DNA of 64,000 nt, taken from positions 69,152,019 through 69,216,018 of the forward strand of contig OY856186.1 of the NCBI GenBank assembly GCA_963693315.1, in the 5' to 3' direction. Source of the DNA: Diogma glabrata. Taxonomy: Eukaryota > Arthropoda > Insecta > Diptera > Cylindrotomidae. Below, one piece after another: positions 47,051-59,488 of the stretch; the first letter of the stretch is position 1, and every line of letters starts with the position of its first letter. Both the position numbers and the translations under genes were made by a program. The notes under the pieces are model-generated. The model was given only the letters and a program-made list of their open reading frames with translations. It ran no database searches and was not told where the DNA came from.

Positions 47051-49433
47051 TTTGATGGTAAAACCCGAAAAATTATGAACTCGCTAACAACAACACTAAA
47101 ACCAACTCCCAACAACAAATGTAGTTAGTACGATGGAAAAATGAAAACAATGAAAAACGCAAAACGAAAAAAAACAACGAACGCCCCAAAAAAAAATTTT
47201 GTAAAAACAAACTTGTACAAGAACAAAAAAACCGCTGTCGCCGCTAATCTTTACTGAATCTTTTACAAAAGTTCCTAAAATATTGTATGTGTAAAAATAT
47301 AATTTATTTATTTAATTTCAGATATACTGAAATATATATATACCTAAAATTAGTTATTGACGATAGCACCCCTAAAAATATTTATTTATTTTTAAAAAAA
47401 ATTGAAAAATAAAAAATATTCAAAAGAATGTTTATTTATTGGATGCACCGTCCTAACTTTGAAATATTGATTTATTTTTTTTTTTAAAAAAAACAAAGTA
47501 TTTATTTATATCTTGACGTAAAGCTTAATTAAGAAAATTTATTTTATTTAGCTACCTAAAATTAACTTAAATTTAAAAAAATTATTTATTTAATAAAAAA
47601 TTTTATTTATTTAATTTTTGAAAAATTTGTTTGATTTATTTTATTTTTATTTAATATCATAAGAGATTCCCAAAATCAAGATTCGTCTGGAGACAATTTA
47701 AAAAGTAAGTATGGTACAATATCCATTTCATTTAAATCTGAAATATCGCGTTCGCGAGCCCACTCCAACAATGCATGTGAGAACTGACTAGAAAAGCCCC
47801 TAACGACCAGATTCTACAGAACAGATTCTCCCCAACCTAATAAAACAATCACAACTGTCACGATTAGACACTAGGTCCATTTCTACTGACCCAGTTGTGC
47901 TTGTTTAACCTACAAATAAATTACAACTAAACCTAATGCGAAAGTTGTAGAACGCTCCCGAGCACCAGACTTCAAATCCTAAACTCTATGAAAAAATTGA
48001 TCTATTGAAAAGCTAAATGGAAAAGTGGAAAAGTTTTTGAATTTGTATGAGGTGAAGCCTCTGATCCTGAAAGCAAAGTACAATTGGTTCTTCTCTTCAT
48101 TACACCGAAGAAGTCTCTGAGCAAAGAATGGTACTACTGGTTTGCACCTAAGTACAAACACAGCAACACCACTCCTCGTCCCTGAGAACTCCCTCGCCGA
48201 ATGAAGAGAAGAAACCAATGTTCTTCGATCGCATAACCCCGATGGCCATAGGCGATCTAAGAACGACATCATCGTTAAGGGGATAAGCCCCATGGATGGC
48301 TTGTTAGGCCTACCGCTGAGAAAGTGAATCAATAAACCTAAATACTATATAACTTATCCATAATCTAAATAATTTCTTATTTAAAACTGCTAAATCGAAA
48401 CATGAAATACATAATGTGTGTTAATAAAGTTTTACATGAAATTAATTAAATTTAATCTTCAGACTAAATAATAAATTGGTAATTTAAAAAAAAAATTACG
48501 ATTATTTTAAATTCAAAACTAAGCTTACTAATTTTTAAGTTATTAACTCTAATATATTTGTTTAGGTTAAATCTTTCGCTTTATTTATTGTATCCAAAAC
48601 AAAAATAAATGTTAGCTAAAAATAATTATTTCTATATTTATACCACTTTTTAAAATTAATCGCAATGAAAAAATAATTCTAAAAAAAAAAATGGTGGTAG
48701 CTAAAATGGACTCATACGAGATCTGTATACGTACATTAGCGGATCAATATGATGACAAATGTAGAGATATTGATTTGGATCCGGCTCACTCTATAAAGTT
48801 GATGGGAATTAATTATTTTCAATGTACTTCCATAAACATAGACCAATAATACTTTGAAGGTAGTGACGAAAGATTTAAACTTATACAAAACTGTTGAAAA
48901 GCTGTTTGGTCAATGTTAACCTTTATTACGTTAATAACATCCTAAAACTCATAGAAACATGACTTAACCACAATCAGAAAAACCTACGATTAATTTCATA
49001 TATAAATTAATTGCATCATCCAAAAATATGTACAATATATAAACAATTATATGTACAATATGTACATGGTAGCATAAAAAAAATTCAAAAAAAAACTGCT
49101 TCCCCAAAACGGTTTTCTTTTTTTCCAAATAAAAAAACAATTAGTATTACTAAAAGCAAATGACAGCACAAAAAACAATCTCCAAAAAAATTGCTGTCCC
49201 AAAACGGTTTTTTTCAAAATTAAAAAAAATTAGTCTTAACTAATTATACAGTGAGGGACAGGGGCCTCCTGTGGACCAATCCACTCCTCTTCCTGTCGCG
49301 TGGTCGGTGAGATGAGGACCTCCTCAACCAGCTCCTCCGTTTGAGTACTCTTGGTCGAGGAAGCTCCCAGCTCCACGACCAAGCGACTCTCCTTCTCCTT
49401 CTTCCTCCTCTCCTTCCTCTTCAAGTGAGAGCT
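47051..49433 (-). other. Leader of element B, part proximal to gag
   Basis: Continues the leader seen at 59489-60404 after removal of element C. It includes a 117-codon frame (48332-47979) shared with copy A's leader, AT-rich filler, repeated CCAAAACGGTTTT words (49105-49220), and the end of a split ORF (49429-49236). None of this resembles env. Confidence 0.6.
49236..49429 (-). CDS. Second half of a split leader ORF of element B (unknown function)
   Basis: A very basic segment (LKRKERRKKEKESR) precedes an acidic, Thr/Ser-containing tail (STQTEELVEEVLISP) and a stop at 49236-49238. The start of the same frame lies at 59852-59489 on the other side of element C. With C and one AGCT duplication removed, the two parts make 558 nt, a continuous frame of 185 codons plus stop. 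I do not recognise the protein. It is not found in copy A's leader. Confidence 0.6.
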
Positions 49434-51359
49434 TATAACGTATTAGGATCGAATCTTGGTACCATCTGGAATGTTTATAATTAAATTTTGTAGGAGATGG
49501 AATCTTGGTACTATACGTGAATAAAGGGGTAGTTTAATTTATTGCTACGGCTTACGCTCAGCCTGGGGTGGATTCATGTCCGCTACTCCGGACTCAAATT
49601 AGGATCATCCAGGACCAAGTAAAACTATTCTTCGCCACATCACTCCATATAAATAACCTTACTTCATTTTATGAGTTACATTTATTACGAATAAATCAAT
49701 TAAGTTTACCATCAAACATAAGGTTGATCAAATACAAGATAAAAAAAATCATATACTTCGTAATTTATACACCACGGTGTCCTAATAATAGCTATCTTGG
49801 AAAAAAATTAAATTAAATCCTAATTCTGATAAGAACAAATTACTCTAGCAGGAGCTACCAAATCCTTATATTCAATACCCAGAGGTAAGTTAAATTTCGA
49901 AGTGATACACTAAAGGTGTGCCACTTATATAATCCTAATAAAATTTAAATTAAACTCCAAATATTCTCACGAGCCAATCTCATTAGTAGGATTTGCCAAC
50001 TTCTACTATTCAACAAAACTAATTACAATCTAAATTTTCAATCTATACACTAAGATGGATGAGGCCAGAAAAACCTTATCCCAAGTTTTATATAGTCACG
50101 AATAAACTTTAGAACCGATAAGTTCTGGTTTGACCGCATCCCTGCATAACAAGCGCTTGCACGACAGGACTACGTTCATCACCTAAAAAAAAGAACGAAA
50201 CAAAAGTGATAGCAATAGCTCGGCAACTACTACCTTATTAGTTAAACAAAATATTTGATTAAAAGGGTGAAATAGAAACTAATACTAAAAATACTATTGC
50301 ATTAAAGTTGATTGATTCCGTTGCTGATCCTCGACCATCCACATATCCTCCGTCAACTGGTTGAGTTGATTGAATTTTCCGTTCACCTTCATGTGATGTT
50401 GTATGTGCGGTTATATGCGTTGTTATTTAATACTATATCCCTTTTATAGCTTTTGGTGATTCATTTAAATATAGGAATTTCTTTTTGTAGAGTATAATGC
50501 AACGTGACAACAGATGAAATACGGCGGTGCCACTGTTCAGCTACAGCGATCGTTAGAATAATAAAGTTTTGGTAGTAGCAATCCACAACAAAGTGTATAT
50601 ATATATAATTAATTGAAACCCAGGTATTGATCCTACTGAAATTTAAACCAATTAACATGCACCGTTTTGGACCAACAGTTAATCAGTTAGTTCTTTATAT
50701 ATCCTCGATATACACCGTTGTCACTTTTACTTATTCTTGAACAGGATTTAACACATAAATCATCCCATGCAGCAAACTAATTTAACCTGTTCTTTGCTAT
50801 AACGGTCCACCAACATATGTACCATTCAACAACAAAATTTGTCAAATATATCTATTTACAACAAAAAGAATATAGATATAGATTTTTTTTTGCTATAACA
50901 ACTCACTAACAATTAAATAAAAAAAATTCTTTCACATACCTATTTACAACAGAAAATAATATTTTTATTTGGCTATACCAGACCATCAACGTATGTACAA
51001 TTAAACACAAAATTTTCTAGCGTATCTATACAACGACAAAAGAATTATTATTATCTTTTCCCTATAACAGCCCACCAACAATTAAATTTAAAAAAAATTC
51101 GTTCACACACCTATTTACAACAAGAATAATTTTAACTTTAGTTACTACGCCCGAATTATCATTTTTCAATTTTTCCGTTCAACTTATTACAAGTCGTTCA
51201 ACTAACAAACTGAATTTTATTTCAACATACATGTGGTTTATACCTTCATCGCTACCATCATTTCCATTTTTCGTTTTTTTCCGCTTGTCTTCGTGATTTA
51301 AAAAAAACAGGTACACTATAGAGCAAAAATATCTCCTGACGATCAGTTTGATCGTTACA
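49434..51359 (-). repeat. Element C 3' LTR
   Basis: 1926 bp. The same short frames occur at the same offsets (8129 bases) in the other LTR, supporting identity. Frames of 82 and 65 codons in it are not called as genes. Confidence 0.95.
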
Positions 51360-51437
51360 GCGTGGGGACGACCTACACCCATGAGATGTCTCAAACGCCG
51401 GGCAAACTTCAAATTGTATACGTGAATACGATGAACA

Positions 51438-54400
51438 TCAAGTGCGGATATCTTTTGCATGATAAATTCCGATTGTACGACCGTTTAAATCCTCCAATTG
51501 ATAAGCCACATTACCAATTCTAACGCCCACTACAGCTGGAACATATTTTGGAGCAAATTTTGCAGAAAAATTTCGAAGAGAACTGCTTTGATGATACGTT
51601 CTCACCAACACCCTTTGTCCAACATTAAATTCTCGTGGTTTGCTACGCGTGTCGTACGTTTTAACATTCCTATCATAAGCTTGTTTGAGATGTATAATGA
51701 CCCTGTCCTTAACTAAGTCCAAGCGCGCACCTTTGTTTACCAAATGCACCTCATTAGAATCCAGGCACCCTAACATACGTCTTAATTGATAGTCAGAACC
51801 ATGGGAAATAAAATGTTGACCGAACACTAGGAAATGAGGGGAATATGACGTGGATGAATGAACAACATTTCGAAGAACCGAAGCAACTTGGGGTAAAAAT
51901 ACATCCCAACTCGTATGATTTTCCCCTATGTATGATCGAATAGCGGCTAATATCGTGCGGTTGACTCGTTCTGCTGCATTAGATTGAGGACAATGATACG
52001 GTGTACAGCTATGCCTGACTCCATACTTTGACAGAGCACTGGAAAACAGATGGCTCTTAAATTGTTTACCGTTATCGGTAACAATGGACTCCGGCACTGA
52101 ATACACCTGAAATACTTCCTTCTCAAGGAAATCGCATACCGCGGTAGACGACGCTTCTCGTAACGCTTTTAACAAAACAAATTTGCTAAAATGATCCATT
52201 ACAATGAGTATATATGAATTCCCTAATCTAGAACGAGGATAAGGACCAAGAAAGTCCAAATATAATCTCTGAAATGGGCGATCAATTTTTGTGAATGCAC
52301 CCATAGGTGGGCGTAGCTGGTGATTGACTGCCTTCATCATTTTACAGGTTTGGCAGTTATTAATGAAAAGCTGAACATCCCGAGACATTTTAGGCCAAAA
52401 ATAATAACGTTGCAGACGTTCCAACGTCTTACTGATTCCCAGGTGTGAACTCGACGGAGGGCAGTGAGCTTGGGTTATCAAGGATAGTGTTAAACTGGAT
52501 GGAATGTAGACCTTCCATTCTGGGACATCAGTAGATTCATAACGCTCCCCATATTTTTGCCAGATTAACAATTTTCCATTATCAACTCGGAGGTTTGAGT
52601 CGGTATTAATTTGTTGCTGAACATGGCGTACTTTAGATACATAATCTTCATCCTCAAAAGCAGGTGAACTCATGTCGAGATGGAGCGGAATGTCTTCATT
52701 GCCAACCAACGTATTCAAAACCTCCAACGTTTCACAGTGAGCTCGAGAGAGAGTGTCAGGTACCACATTTAGTGATCCCTTGCGGTGCTGGATGCTAAAT
52801 TTGAACCCTTGTAGTTTTAATGACCACCTAGCAAGGCGACCGGACAAATCAGACTGTTGCATAAGCCACTGTAAGCTAGCGTGATCGGTAATGATGACAA
52901 ACTCGAAACCTTCTATGTAATGTCTGAAATTCTTTATACCTAACACAGCAGCATAACACTCGAGCTCTGTAGTGGTATATTTTTGCTGTGCCGAGTTTAA
53001 TTTTTTTGAAAAAAATGCAATAGGGTGCTCCTCTCCACCAGGACACTGAAATAAAACCCCTCCGACTCCCTTAGATGAAGCATCGACTTGAATAAAAAAT
53101 GGTAAGCTATAATCTGGATGAACCAGTACAGGAGCTGTAATCAGCAGATGTTTAATCTTTTCAAAGGACACCGCGGCTTCTGACGACCATTGGAATTTAG
53201 TTTTCATTTTCAACAAATCGGTAAGGGCAGATGTTACTTGCGAAAAATTTGCAATGAACCGTCGGTACCAACTGCACATCCCCAAAAATCGTCGCAATTG
53301 TTTGAAGGTTTTTGGTTCTGAGAAATCAGAAATTGCCAAAGTTTTATCTGGATCGACCCGAATGCAGCCTTCACCTACAATATGTCCGAGGTATTTAACA
53401 CTTTTTAAAACGAATTGGCTCTTCACTACATTGATGGTTAATTGAGCCTCTCGCAACCACCGAGCTACAAGCTGTAAAAGTTCCAGGTGTTCGTCTAATG
53501 TGCTAGATGTTATTAATAGGTCATCTAAATAAACAAAAATCCTATCATGATATTGATAGGGAACCACCTTACACATCAGGCGGCACATTGTTTGCGGGGC
53601 GTTACAAAGCCCGAAAGGCATTACCTTGAACTGATAGAGAGGCCTTCCTGGAACGGTAAATGCTGTTTTGCATTTTGCATCATCGTCGAGTGGAATCTGC
53701 CAGAAAGCATCTTTCAGATCTAAACTCGATATGAATCTGGTATTCTCCAAACGACTCAGTAAACCGTTAATAAGGGGTAAAGGGAAGGCATCCTTCTCAG
53801 TTACTTCGTTTAAACGTCGAGCGTCTAAACACAACCGTATTTTACCAGTAGGTTTACGAACCAAGGTGACCGGGGAACTCCATGGACTTTCCGGGCATTC
53901 TTCAATCACGTCCTGTTCTAACATCCGATCGATTTCTGCGAATAATTCAGCCTCAACCGCACGAGAAATGTTGTAATGCCGCTGTTTAATCGGTTTAGCA
54001 TCTTTAGTGTCAATGCGATGGACTAATAAATGTGTACGACCTAATCCCAATTTACTGGAGGAAGGGAACGTATCAATGATAGATTGAAGATGACATTGTT
54101 GAACATGACTAAGAGTATGTTTGTTCGGGTTAAGGTCTACAACCATGGAAGAAATGTTTGGAGAAAATTTAGGTGGGTCGTCTACTACGAGTTTGAAATT
54201 AAATAAAGAAAAAAAATCAGTGCCCAGATACAACTTTTGAGAAAGATTAGGGGCTAAATATAGTTTTAACGGTCTGATCATACCATTGAATCGCACTTTA
54301 ACATTAACGTATCCAAGAATACGTTCTTGGGCTCCGTTAGCAGTGGTAAGTAACGAAGGAAGATTTTTAAAGTTAATCCCTACTATAGATAGAAGATGTT

Positions 54401-54776
54401 CGCAGTCTTTACCCAACACACTTATGTTGGCTCCAGAGTCGAGTAATCCTTGGATTTTTTTGTTAAATATTTCGACTTCAACATATGGACGGCCATCAGG
54501 CTCATGGGTAATTAGAGAGGAGCAAATAGATTTGCGACATAATTTTTTTTCCCTAAAATATTTCCACGCGCGATGAAACGAAGTGTTGATAGGCTTTATA
54601 TCTGGATTCACTTTGGGTTGTTGCGAATGAACTGGAAGAACTCTGGGTCCACGTTGCTGGCAGCTTCTGTGGTTGACGGCTTCGGGATTATTTGTCGTGG
54701 AAGGAAAGATCCCCGAGGTATCATATCCTTCGCAAGCCGGTTTTCCGGATCTCGTTGCCTTCTTTTTTGGAAACAA
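51438..54776 (-). CDS. pol: Pol polyprotein of element C (PR-RT-RNaseH-IN)
   Basis: 1112 residues uninterrupted, overlapping the end of gag by at least 169 nt in the -1 frame, so it is probably expressed as a frameshift fusion. The first codon of the stretch is TTG, not a real start. Protease LDSGAN lies at 112-117, RT at about 270-470 with IFVYLDDLL (YLDD 416-419), and RNase H from about 560 (FFIQVDASSKG). The integrase zinc finger is H771, H778, C808, C811, and the DDE core is D841, D901, E936. It ends in IYHAKDIRT, like element B. All catalytic residues are present. RT and integrase are clearly related to B but the proteins differ throughout. Confidence 0.94.
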   Translation of the reverse strand: MFPKKKATRSGKPACEGYDTSGIFPSTTNNPEAVNHRSCQQRGPRVLPVHSQQPKVNPDIKPINTSFHRAWKYFREKKLCRKSICSSLITHEPDGRPYVEVEIFNKKIQGLLDSGANISVLGKDCEHLLSIVGINFKNLPSLLTTANGAQERILGYVNVKVRFNGMIRPLKLYLAPNLSQKLYLGTDFFSLFNFKLVVDDPPKFSPNISSMVVDLNPNKHTLSHVQQCHLQSIIDTFPSSSKLGLGRTHLLVHRIDTKDAKPIKQRHYNISRAVEAELFAEIDRMLEQDVIEECPESPWSSPVTLVRKPTGKIRLCLDARRLNEVTEKDAFPLPLINGLLSRLENTRFISSLDLKDAFWQIPLDDDAKCKTAFTVPGRPLYQFKVMPFGLCNAPQTMCRLMCKVVPYQYHDRIFVYLDDLLITSSTLDEHLELLQLVARWLREAQLTINVVKSQFVLKSVKYLGHIVGEGCIRVDPDKTLAISDFSEPKTFKQLRRFLGMCSWYRRFIANFSQVTSALTDLLKMKTKFQWSSEAAVSFEKIKHLLITAPVLVHPDYSLPFFIQVDASSKGVGGVLFQCPGGEEHPIAFFSKKLNSAQQKYTTTELECYAAVLGIKNFRHYIEGFEFVIITDHASLQWLMQQSDLSGRLARWSLKLQGFKFSIQHRKGSLNVVPDTLSRAHCETLEVLNTLVGNEDIPLHLDMSSPAFEDEDYVSKVRHVQQQINTDSNLRVDNGKLLIWQKYGERYESTDVPEWKVYIPSSLTLSLITQAHCPPSSSHLGISKTLERLQRYYFWPKMSRDVQLFINNCQTCKMMKAVNHQLRPPMGAFTKIDRPFQRLYLDFLGPYPRSRLGNSYILIVMDHFSKFVLLKALREASSTAVCDFLEKEVFQVYSVPESIVTDNGKQFKSHLFSSALSKYGVRHSCTPYHCPQSNAAERVNRTILAAIRSYIGENHTSWDVFLPQVASVLRNVVHSSTSYSPHFLVFGQHFISHGSDYQLRRMLGCLDSNEVHLVNKGARLDLVKDRVIIHLKQAYDRNVKTYDTRSKPREFNVGQRVLVRTYHQSSSLRNFSAKFAPKYVPAVVGVRIGNVAYQLEDLNGRTIGIYHAKDIRT

Positions 54777-56446
54777 TCAAGACAATCGTACACCTTAATA
54801 TTATCCGTACCACAGCCATAACAGAATATTCGGTTAGATGGTCTAGTACAGTGTCGAAAACTATGCCCAGTATTTTTGCAATCCCAACAGATAGGGATAG
54901 GTGAATTGCTGGATGGAGGAATAGTCAAGGAATTAACCGTAGGTTTAGGGGTTGCAGAACCGTTCACTGAACTAAGATTGTCATTCGTAAAATTCTGACC
55001 CGTATATTCTACTTGGGGTGAACTTCTAAACAATGTTGCCCTATTAACGTCATAGAATTGATTATCTTCTCTCCTATCCGCGCAATAATCAATTTCTTGA
55101 ACGCGATATTTGGATCGGAACTCTGCTTCGGGAGCGTAGCCATACTCGTTCCACACATCTTCCAACGTGCGGCACTCGTTACATAATTCGATTATAGTTT
55201 TAAATCGATGAGTAGCAAGTTGTATTTTCAATCCAGGCCTCATGTTATCGATTAGAATTTCTAAAAGTTCATTTTCGGGTATTCGAATACGTGACTGTAA
55301 AGCCAGCTTTTGTAAAGCATCATGAAATTGGATAAATGATTCTTTGGGTGCTTGTTTACGGGCCAACAAGGTTTTCTTGATGTCGCGGTCACTCCTAAAT
55401 AAACTAAATCGGTCCAACATGGCTGATTTTATGTAATCCCATGTCATGACAGGTGAGTCGTGATTTTCTAGGAACATCCAAAACCAGTCAGCTGCTAGAC
55501 CTGAAAGGAGTGTGCCAAAATTTACGCTCAGTGCGTGCTCTGTGATATTTGCCGCACGAGCTGAGTGTTCTATCCTAAAGATAAATCGGTCCACAGAGAT
55601 TCTATCATTTGTACCGTTAAACGTTTGATTCCAAGAAGCCATTATCCTAGAGATCGAGCCATCCAGACCGTTATTATTTGTGCTATTAGATCGCATAGTG
55701 GGTTGAGTAGAGGGAGGAACTACTAGTCTATCTCTTATATCAGTTAAAGTACTTCCAAGAGCGGTGCAAAGTTCTCTTAACGAAATTTCTGCACTACTGG
55801 GGTGGTCTTTACTATATATCGCGGAATTATTTTGGTTTGCCTTAAATCCTGAAGCAACTGTTTGCAGATTTAAACGTGGCTCTTTTTGACATCTCGACGA
55901 TCCAGGAATCTCAATTAAATCCGTTTCATCATCATGATTGGTAAGAAGCTCCAGCACCTCGCCCTGTAGCGACTCTGATTTATTAAGTGGGACCATACGA
56001 GGCTCAGAATAAATTGGAGGAGATTTTGGTAACACGGTGGTGGAAAAAACGTTATGCAAACTCGCATCTTCCGCTTGTTGTAACGTTTGAATAGATAATG
56101 CCATAAGCTCCTTCACTTGACCGTTTTCATAACCGACCTGTTGTAACCTTCGTAGTCTAGCTAAGATATGATTCAATCGAGACTGTGTTACTACTATATC
56201 TTCGTCGATTAATTTAGAAGAGTCTAATTTTGCCTTAATCCGCTTAATTTTTAAAGCAATTAGTTTGAGTTCGTGGGCGGGGTTTTCAACTGCCCGTGCA
56301 TGTGGCTTTAATGGAATTAAAATTGGAAATCGATTTTCACAGTCCAATTTTGTCTCTAATAAGGAGAGAGCCGATGAACTAGGCTCGATATGTCTAAGTT
56401 CATACTCCACTCTAATCTCTTCTTCTTCTAAGTGTTTCACGTCCAT
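54608..56446 (-). CDS. gag: Gag of element C
   Basis: I choose the ATG at 56446 (MDVKHLEEEEIRVEYELRHI), which gives about 612 residues; the frame is open 20 codons further up to 56506. The N-terminal 150 residues are helical and charged (coiled-coil-like). The gag core lies around 275-470 (ISRIMASWNQTFNGTNDRIS, then FHDALQKLALQSRI). Near the C-terminus are a CCHC knuckle, CWDCKNTGHSFRHC, and a second Cys-rich motif, CYGCGTDNIKVYDC, in which the expected His is Ile. Gag coats the RNA and forms particles. The end overlaps pol in the -1 frame; no canonical slippery heptamer was found there, only a CCAAAAAAG run near 54770. Confidence 0.92.
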   Translation of the reverse strand: MDVKHLEEEEIRVEYELRHIEPSSSALSLLETKLDCENRFPILIPLKPHARAVENPAHELKLIALKIKRIKAKLDSSKLIDEDIVVTQSRLNHILARLRRLQQVGYENGQVKELMALSIQTLQQAEDASLHNVFSTTVLPKSPPIYSEPRMVPLNKSESLQGEVLELLTNHDDETDLIEIPGSSRCQKEPRLNLQTVASGFKANQNNSAIYSKDHPSSAEISLRELCTALGSTLTDIRDRLVVPPSTQPTMRSNSTNNNGLDGSISRIMASWNQTFNGTNDRISVDRFIFRIEHSARAANITEHALSVNFGTLLSGLAADWFWMFLENHDSPVMTWDYIKSAMLDRFSLFRSDRDIKKTLLARKQAPKESFIQFHDALQKLALQSRIRIPENELLEILIDNMRPGLKIQLATHRFKTIIELCNECRTLEDVWNEYGYAPEAEFRSKYRVQEIDYCADRREDNQFYDVNRATLFRSSPQVEYTGQNFTNDNLSSVNGSATPKPTVNSLTIPPSSNSPIPICWDCKNTGHSFRHCTRPSNRIFCYGCGTDNIKVYDCLDCFQKRRQRDPENRLAKDMIPRGSFLPRQIIPKPSTTEAASNVDPEFFQFIRNNPK

Positions 56447-56506
56447 GGTACGAATCGAAAAAAAAACCAAAAGGCTGTTAAATATCTCTATGGTTAAAGC
56501 GAACAA

Positions 56507-57540
56507 TTGCTAACTTAATATTGATATGTGAGGTTCTAATTAATTAAACAATGTGGTATCTGAGATACAAAAATTTATCCTAATCTTAGCAATTGTAATA
56601 ATTATTATTTGCAATCAAACAGAAAAAAATGTGATATGATTGTACATATGATTTGAAAGAAGAGGCATAAAAATTAATCCAGTACTTATGCACTCGTTTA
56701 AGGTAAAAACAAAATATATGACTAATAATGTTCTGGTAAAAGCTATAATAGTCTGGACTAATTAGATAGATTAGCCAGAGAAACAATTAACGTAGGTATA
56801 ATTTACTTAATGGATAAATATCTCCAAACTTAAACAGTAAGGTAGCCCTTAAAAGAATTTAGGAGGATATTATGATAATCCAAATTAGACAAAAAAAATT
56901 GCTTACAACAAAAAAAATAATACAAAAAAAAACTCACCCGATACCACTGTTATACGAATTACCTAAAAAAAATACAACTAATGTTATTAATTAATGTTTA
57001 AATGTTGATAATTAACAGTTAAATGTCAACAAATTTTTGTTTAAATCACAACGTGCTAATTTTGCTAAAGAAACCTAACAATAAACAAGTAACAATTATG
57101 CAAATAAATACAATATATTCAAACATGGAGAAGGGAGTGATGAAGCGAAAACAGTTTCAAGACCAGGAGAGATCCAATGCAGTAGTAAATTAGGAGTTAC
57201 ACGATCCTTGCTAAAAGGCCCTAAATAAACTCAAAATTGAAAACAATGATATTAAATCACTTCTAAAAAGGATCGTGACTAGACAAACATTAACATGACT
57301 TTTGACCCAAATTCTAATTGCTAAAGCAAAGATATTGGATTCGTCATTCAAAATCTGTTGAAATAACTGAAAGGAAATTATCAAAAAAAACCAACACGGA
57401 ATTTTAAACCAACCTTAACATAAATCCAGAATCAAACTCAACCTGCCGATGCAAGGATATTGGATCATTATGACCGATTGGCCTAAAAAGAAAAAGAAAG
57501 TTAGTTAAATGTACAACTATTGAAATTATTAGATTATTAA
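56507..57540 (-). other. Leader of element C
   Basis: About 1.0 kb between primer site and gag, A-rich in element antisense, with no frame of note. A 66-codon minus frame (56586-56786) has no recognised domain. Confidence 0.6.
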
Positions 57541-57559
57541 GCCGTATGTTTGGGCGCCA
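57541..57559 (-). promoter_or_regulatory. Primer-binding site of element C
   Basis: On the minus strand TGGCGCCCAAACATACGGC starts three bases after the LTR end. Its first ten bases match the Lys-tRNA site TGGCGCCCAA; the rest diverges. Confidence 0.7.
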
Positions 57560-57562
57560 AAC

Positions 57563-59488
57563 TATAACGTATTAGGATCGAATCTTGGTACCATCTGGAA
57601 TGTTTATAATTAAATTTTGTAGGAGATGGAATCTTGGTACTATACGTGAATAAAGGGGTAGTTTAATTTATTGCTACGGCTTACGCTCAGCCTGGGGTGG
57701 ATTCATGTCCGCTACTCCGGACTCAAATTAGGATCATCCAGGACCAAGTAAAACTATTCTTCGCCACATCACTCCATATAAATAACCTTACTTCATTTTA
57801 TGAGTTACATTTATTACGAATAAATCAATTAAGTTTACCATCAAACATAAGGTTGATCAAATACAAGATAAAAAAAATCATATACTTCGTAATTTATACA
57901 CCACGGTGTCCTAATAATAGCTATCTTGGAAAAAAATTAAATTAAATCCTAATTCTGATAAGAACAAATTACTCTAGCAGGAGCTACCAAATCCTTATAT
58001 TCAATACCCAGAGGTAAGTTAAATTTCGAAGTGATACACTAAAGGTGTGCCACTTATATAATCCTAATAAAATTTAAATTAAACTCCAAATATTCTCACG
58101 AGCCAATCTCATTAGTAGGATTTGCCAACTTCTACTATTCAACAAAACTAATTACAATCTAAATTTTCAATCTATACACTAAGATGGATGAGGCCAGAAA
58201 AACCTTATCCCAAGTTTTATATAGTCACGAATAAACTTTAGAACCGATAAGTTCTGGTTTGACCGCATCCCTGCATAACAAGCGCTTGCACGACAGGACT
58301 ACGTTCATCACCTAAAAAAAAGAACGAAACAAAAGTGATAGCAATAGCTCGGCAACTACTACCTTATTAGTTAAACAAAATATTTGATTAAAAGGGTGAA
58401 ATAGAAACTAATACTAAAAATACTATTGCATTAAAGTTGATTGATTCCGTTGCTGATCCTCGACCATCCACATATCCTCCGTCAACTGGTTGAGTTGATT
58501 GAATTTTCCGTTCACCTTCATGTGATGTTGTATGTGCGGTTATATGCGTTGTTATTTAATACTATATCCCTTTTATAGCTTTTGGTGATTCATTTAAATA
58601 TAGGAATTTCTTTTTGTAGAGTATAATGCAACGTGACAACAGATGAAATACGGCGGTGCCACTGTTCAGCTACAGCGATCGTTAGAATAATAAAGTTTTG
58701 GTAGTAGCAATCCACAACAAAGTGTATATATATATAATTAATTGAAACCCAGGTATTGATCCTACTGAAATTTAAACCAATTAACATGCACCGTTTTGGA
58801 CCAACAGTTAATCAGTTAGTTCTTTATATATCCTCGATATACACCGTTGTCACTTTTACTTATTCTTGAACAGGATTTAACACATAAATCATCCCATGCA
58901 GCAAACTAATTTAACCTGTTCTTTGCTATAACGGTCCACCAACATATGTACCATTCAACAACAAAATTTGTCAAATATATCTATTTACAACAAAAAGAAT
59001 ATAGATATAGATTTTTTTTTGCTATAACAACTCACTAACAATTAAATAAAAAAAATTCTTTCACATACCTATTTACAACAGAAAATAATATTTTTATTTG
59101 GCTATACCAGACCATCAACGTATGTACAATTAAACACAAAATTTTCTAGCGTATCTATACAACGACAAAAGAATTATTATTATCTTTTCCCTATAACAGC
59201 CCACCAACAATTAAATTTAAAAAAAATTCGTTCACACACCTATTTACAACAAGAATAATTTTAACTTTAGTTACTACGCCCGAATTATCATTTTTCAATT
59301 TTTCCGTTCAACTTATTACAAGTCGTTCAACTAACAAACTGAATTTTATTTCAACATACATGTGGTTTATACCTTCATCGCTACCATCATTTCCATTTTT
59401 CGTTTTTTTCCGCTTGTCTTCGTGATTTAAAAAAAACAGGTACACTATAGAGCAAAAATATCTCCTGACGATCAGTTTGATCGTTACA
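57563..59488 (-). repeat. Element C 5' LTR
   Basis: 1926 bp, apparently identical to 49434-51359; drives element C leftward. Ends next to AGCT, the duplicated target in B's leader. Confidence 0.95.

Larger units (their letters stand above)
49434..59488 (-). mobile_element. Complete Gypsy element C with 1.9-kb LTRs (Ulysses-like), nested in B
   Basis: Two 1926-bp LTRs (49434-51359 and 57563-59488) are flanked by AGCT (49430-49433 and 59489-59492). In element sense the LTR begins TGTAACG and ends CGTTATA. The LTRs look identical on reading, with no indel over their whole length, so this is the youngest layer. It has gag and pol frames that are both open, a Lys-type primer site and no env. The sequence before the 3' LTR (GTCCCCACGC) is not purine-rich, which is unusual. 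Long LTRs and the primer type fit the Osvaldo/Ulysses group (inference). Confidence 0.95.

Noticed and set aside
49568..50658. Frames of 82 and 65 codons in element C's LTR (repeated at 57697-58787)
   Set aside because: They occur twice only because the LTR is duplicated; no domain or start context supports them.
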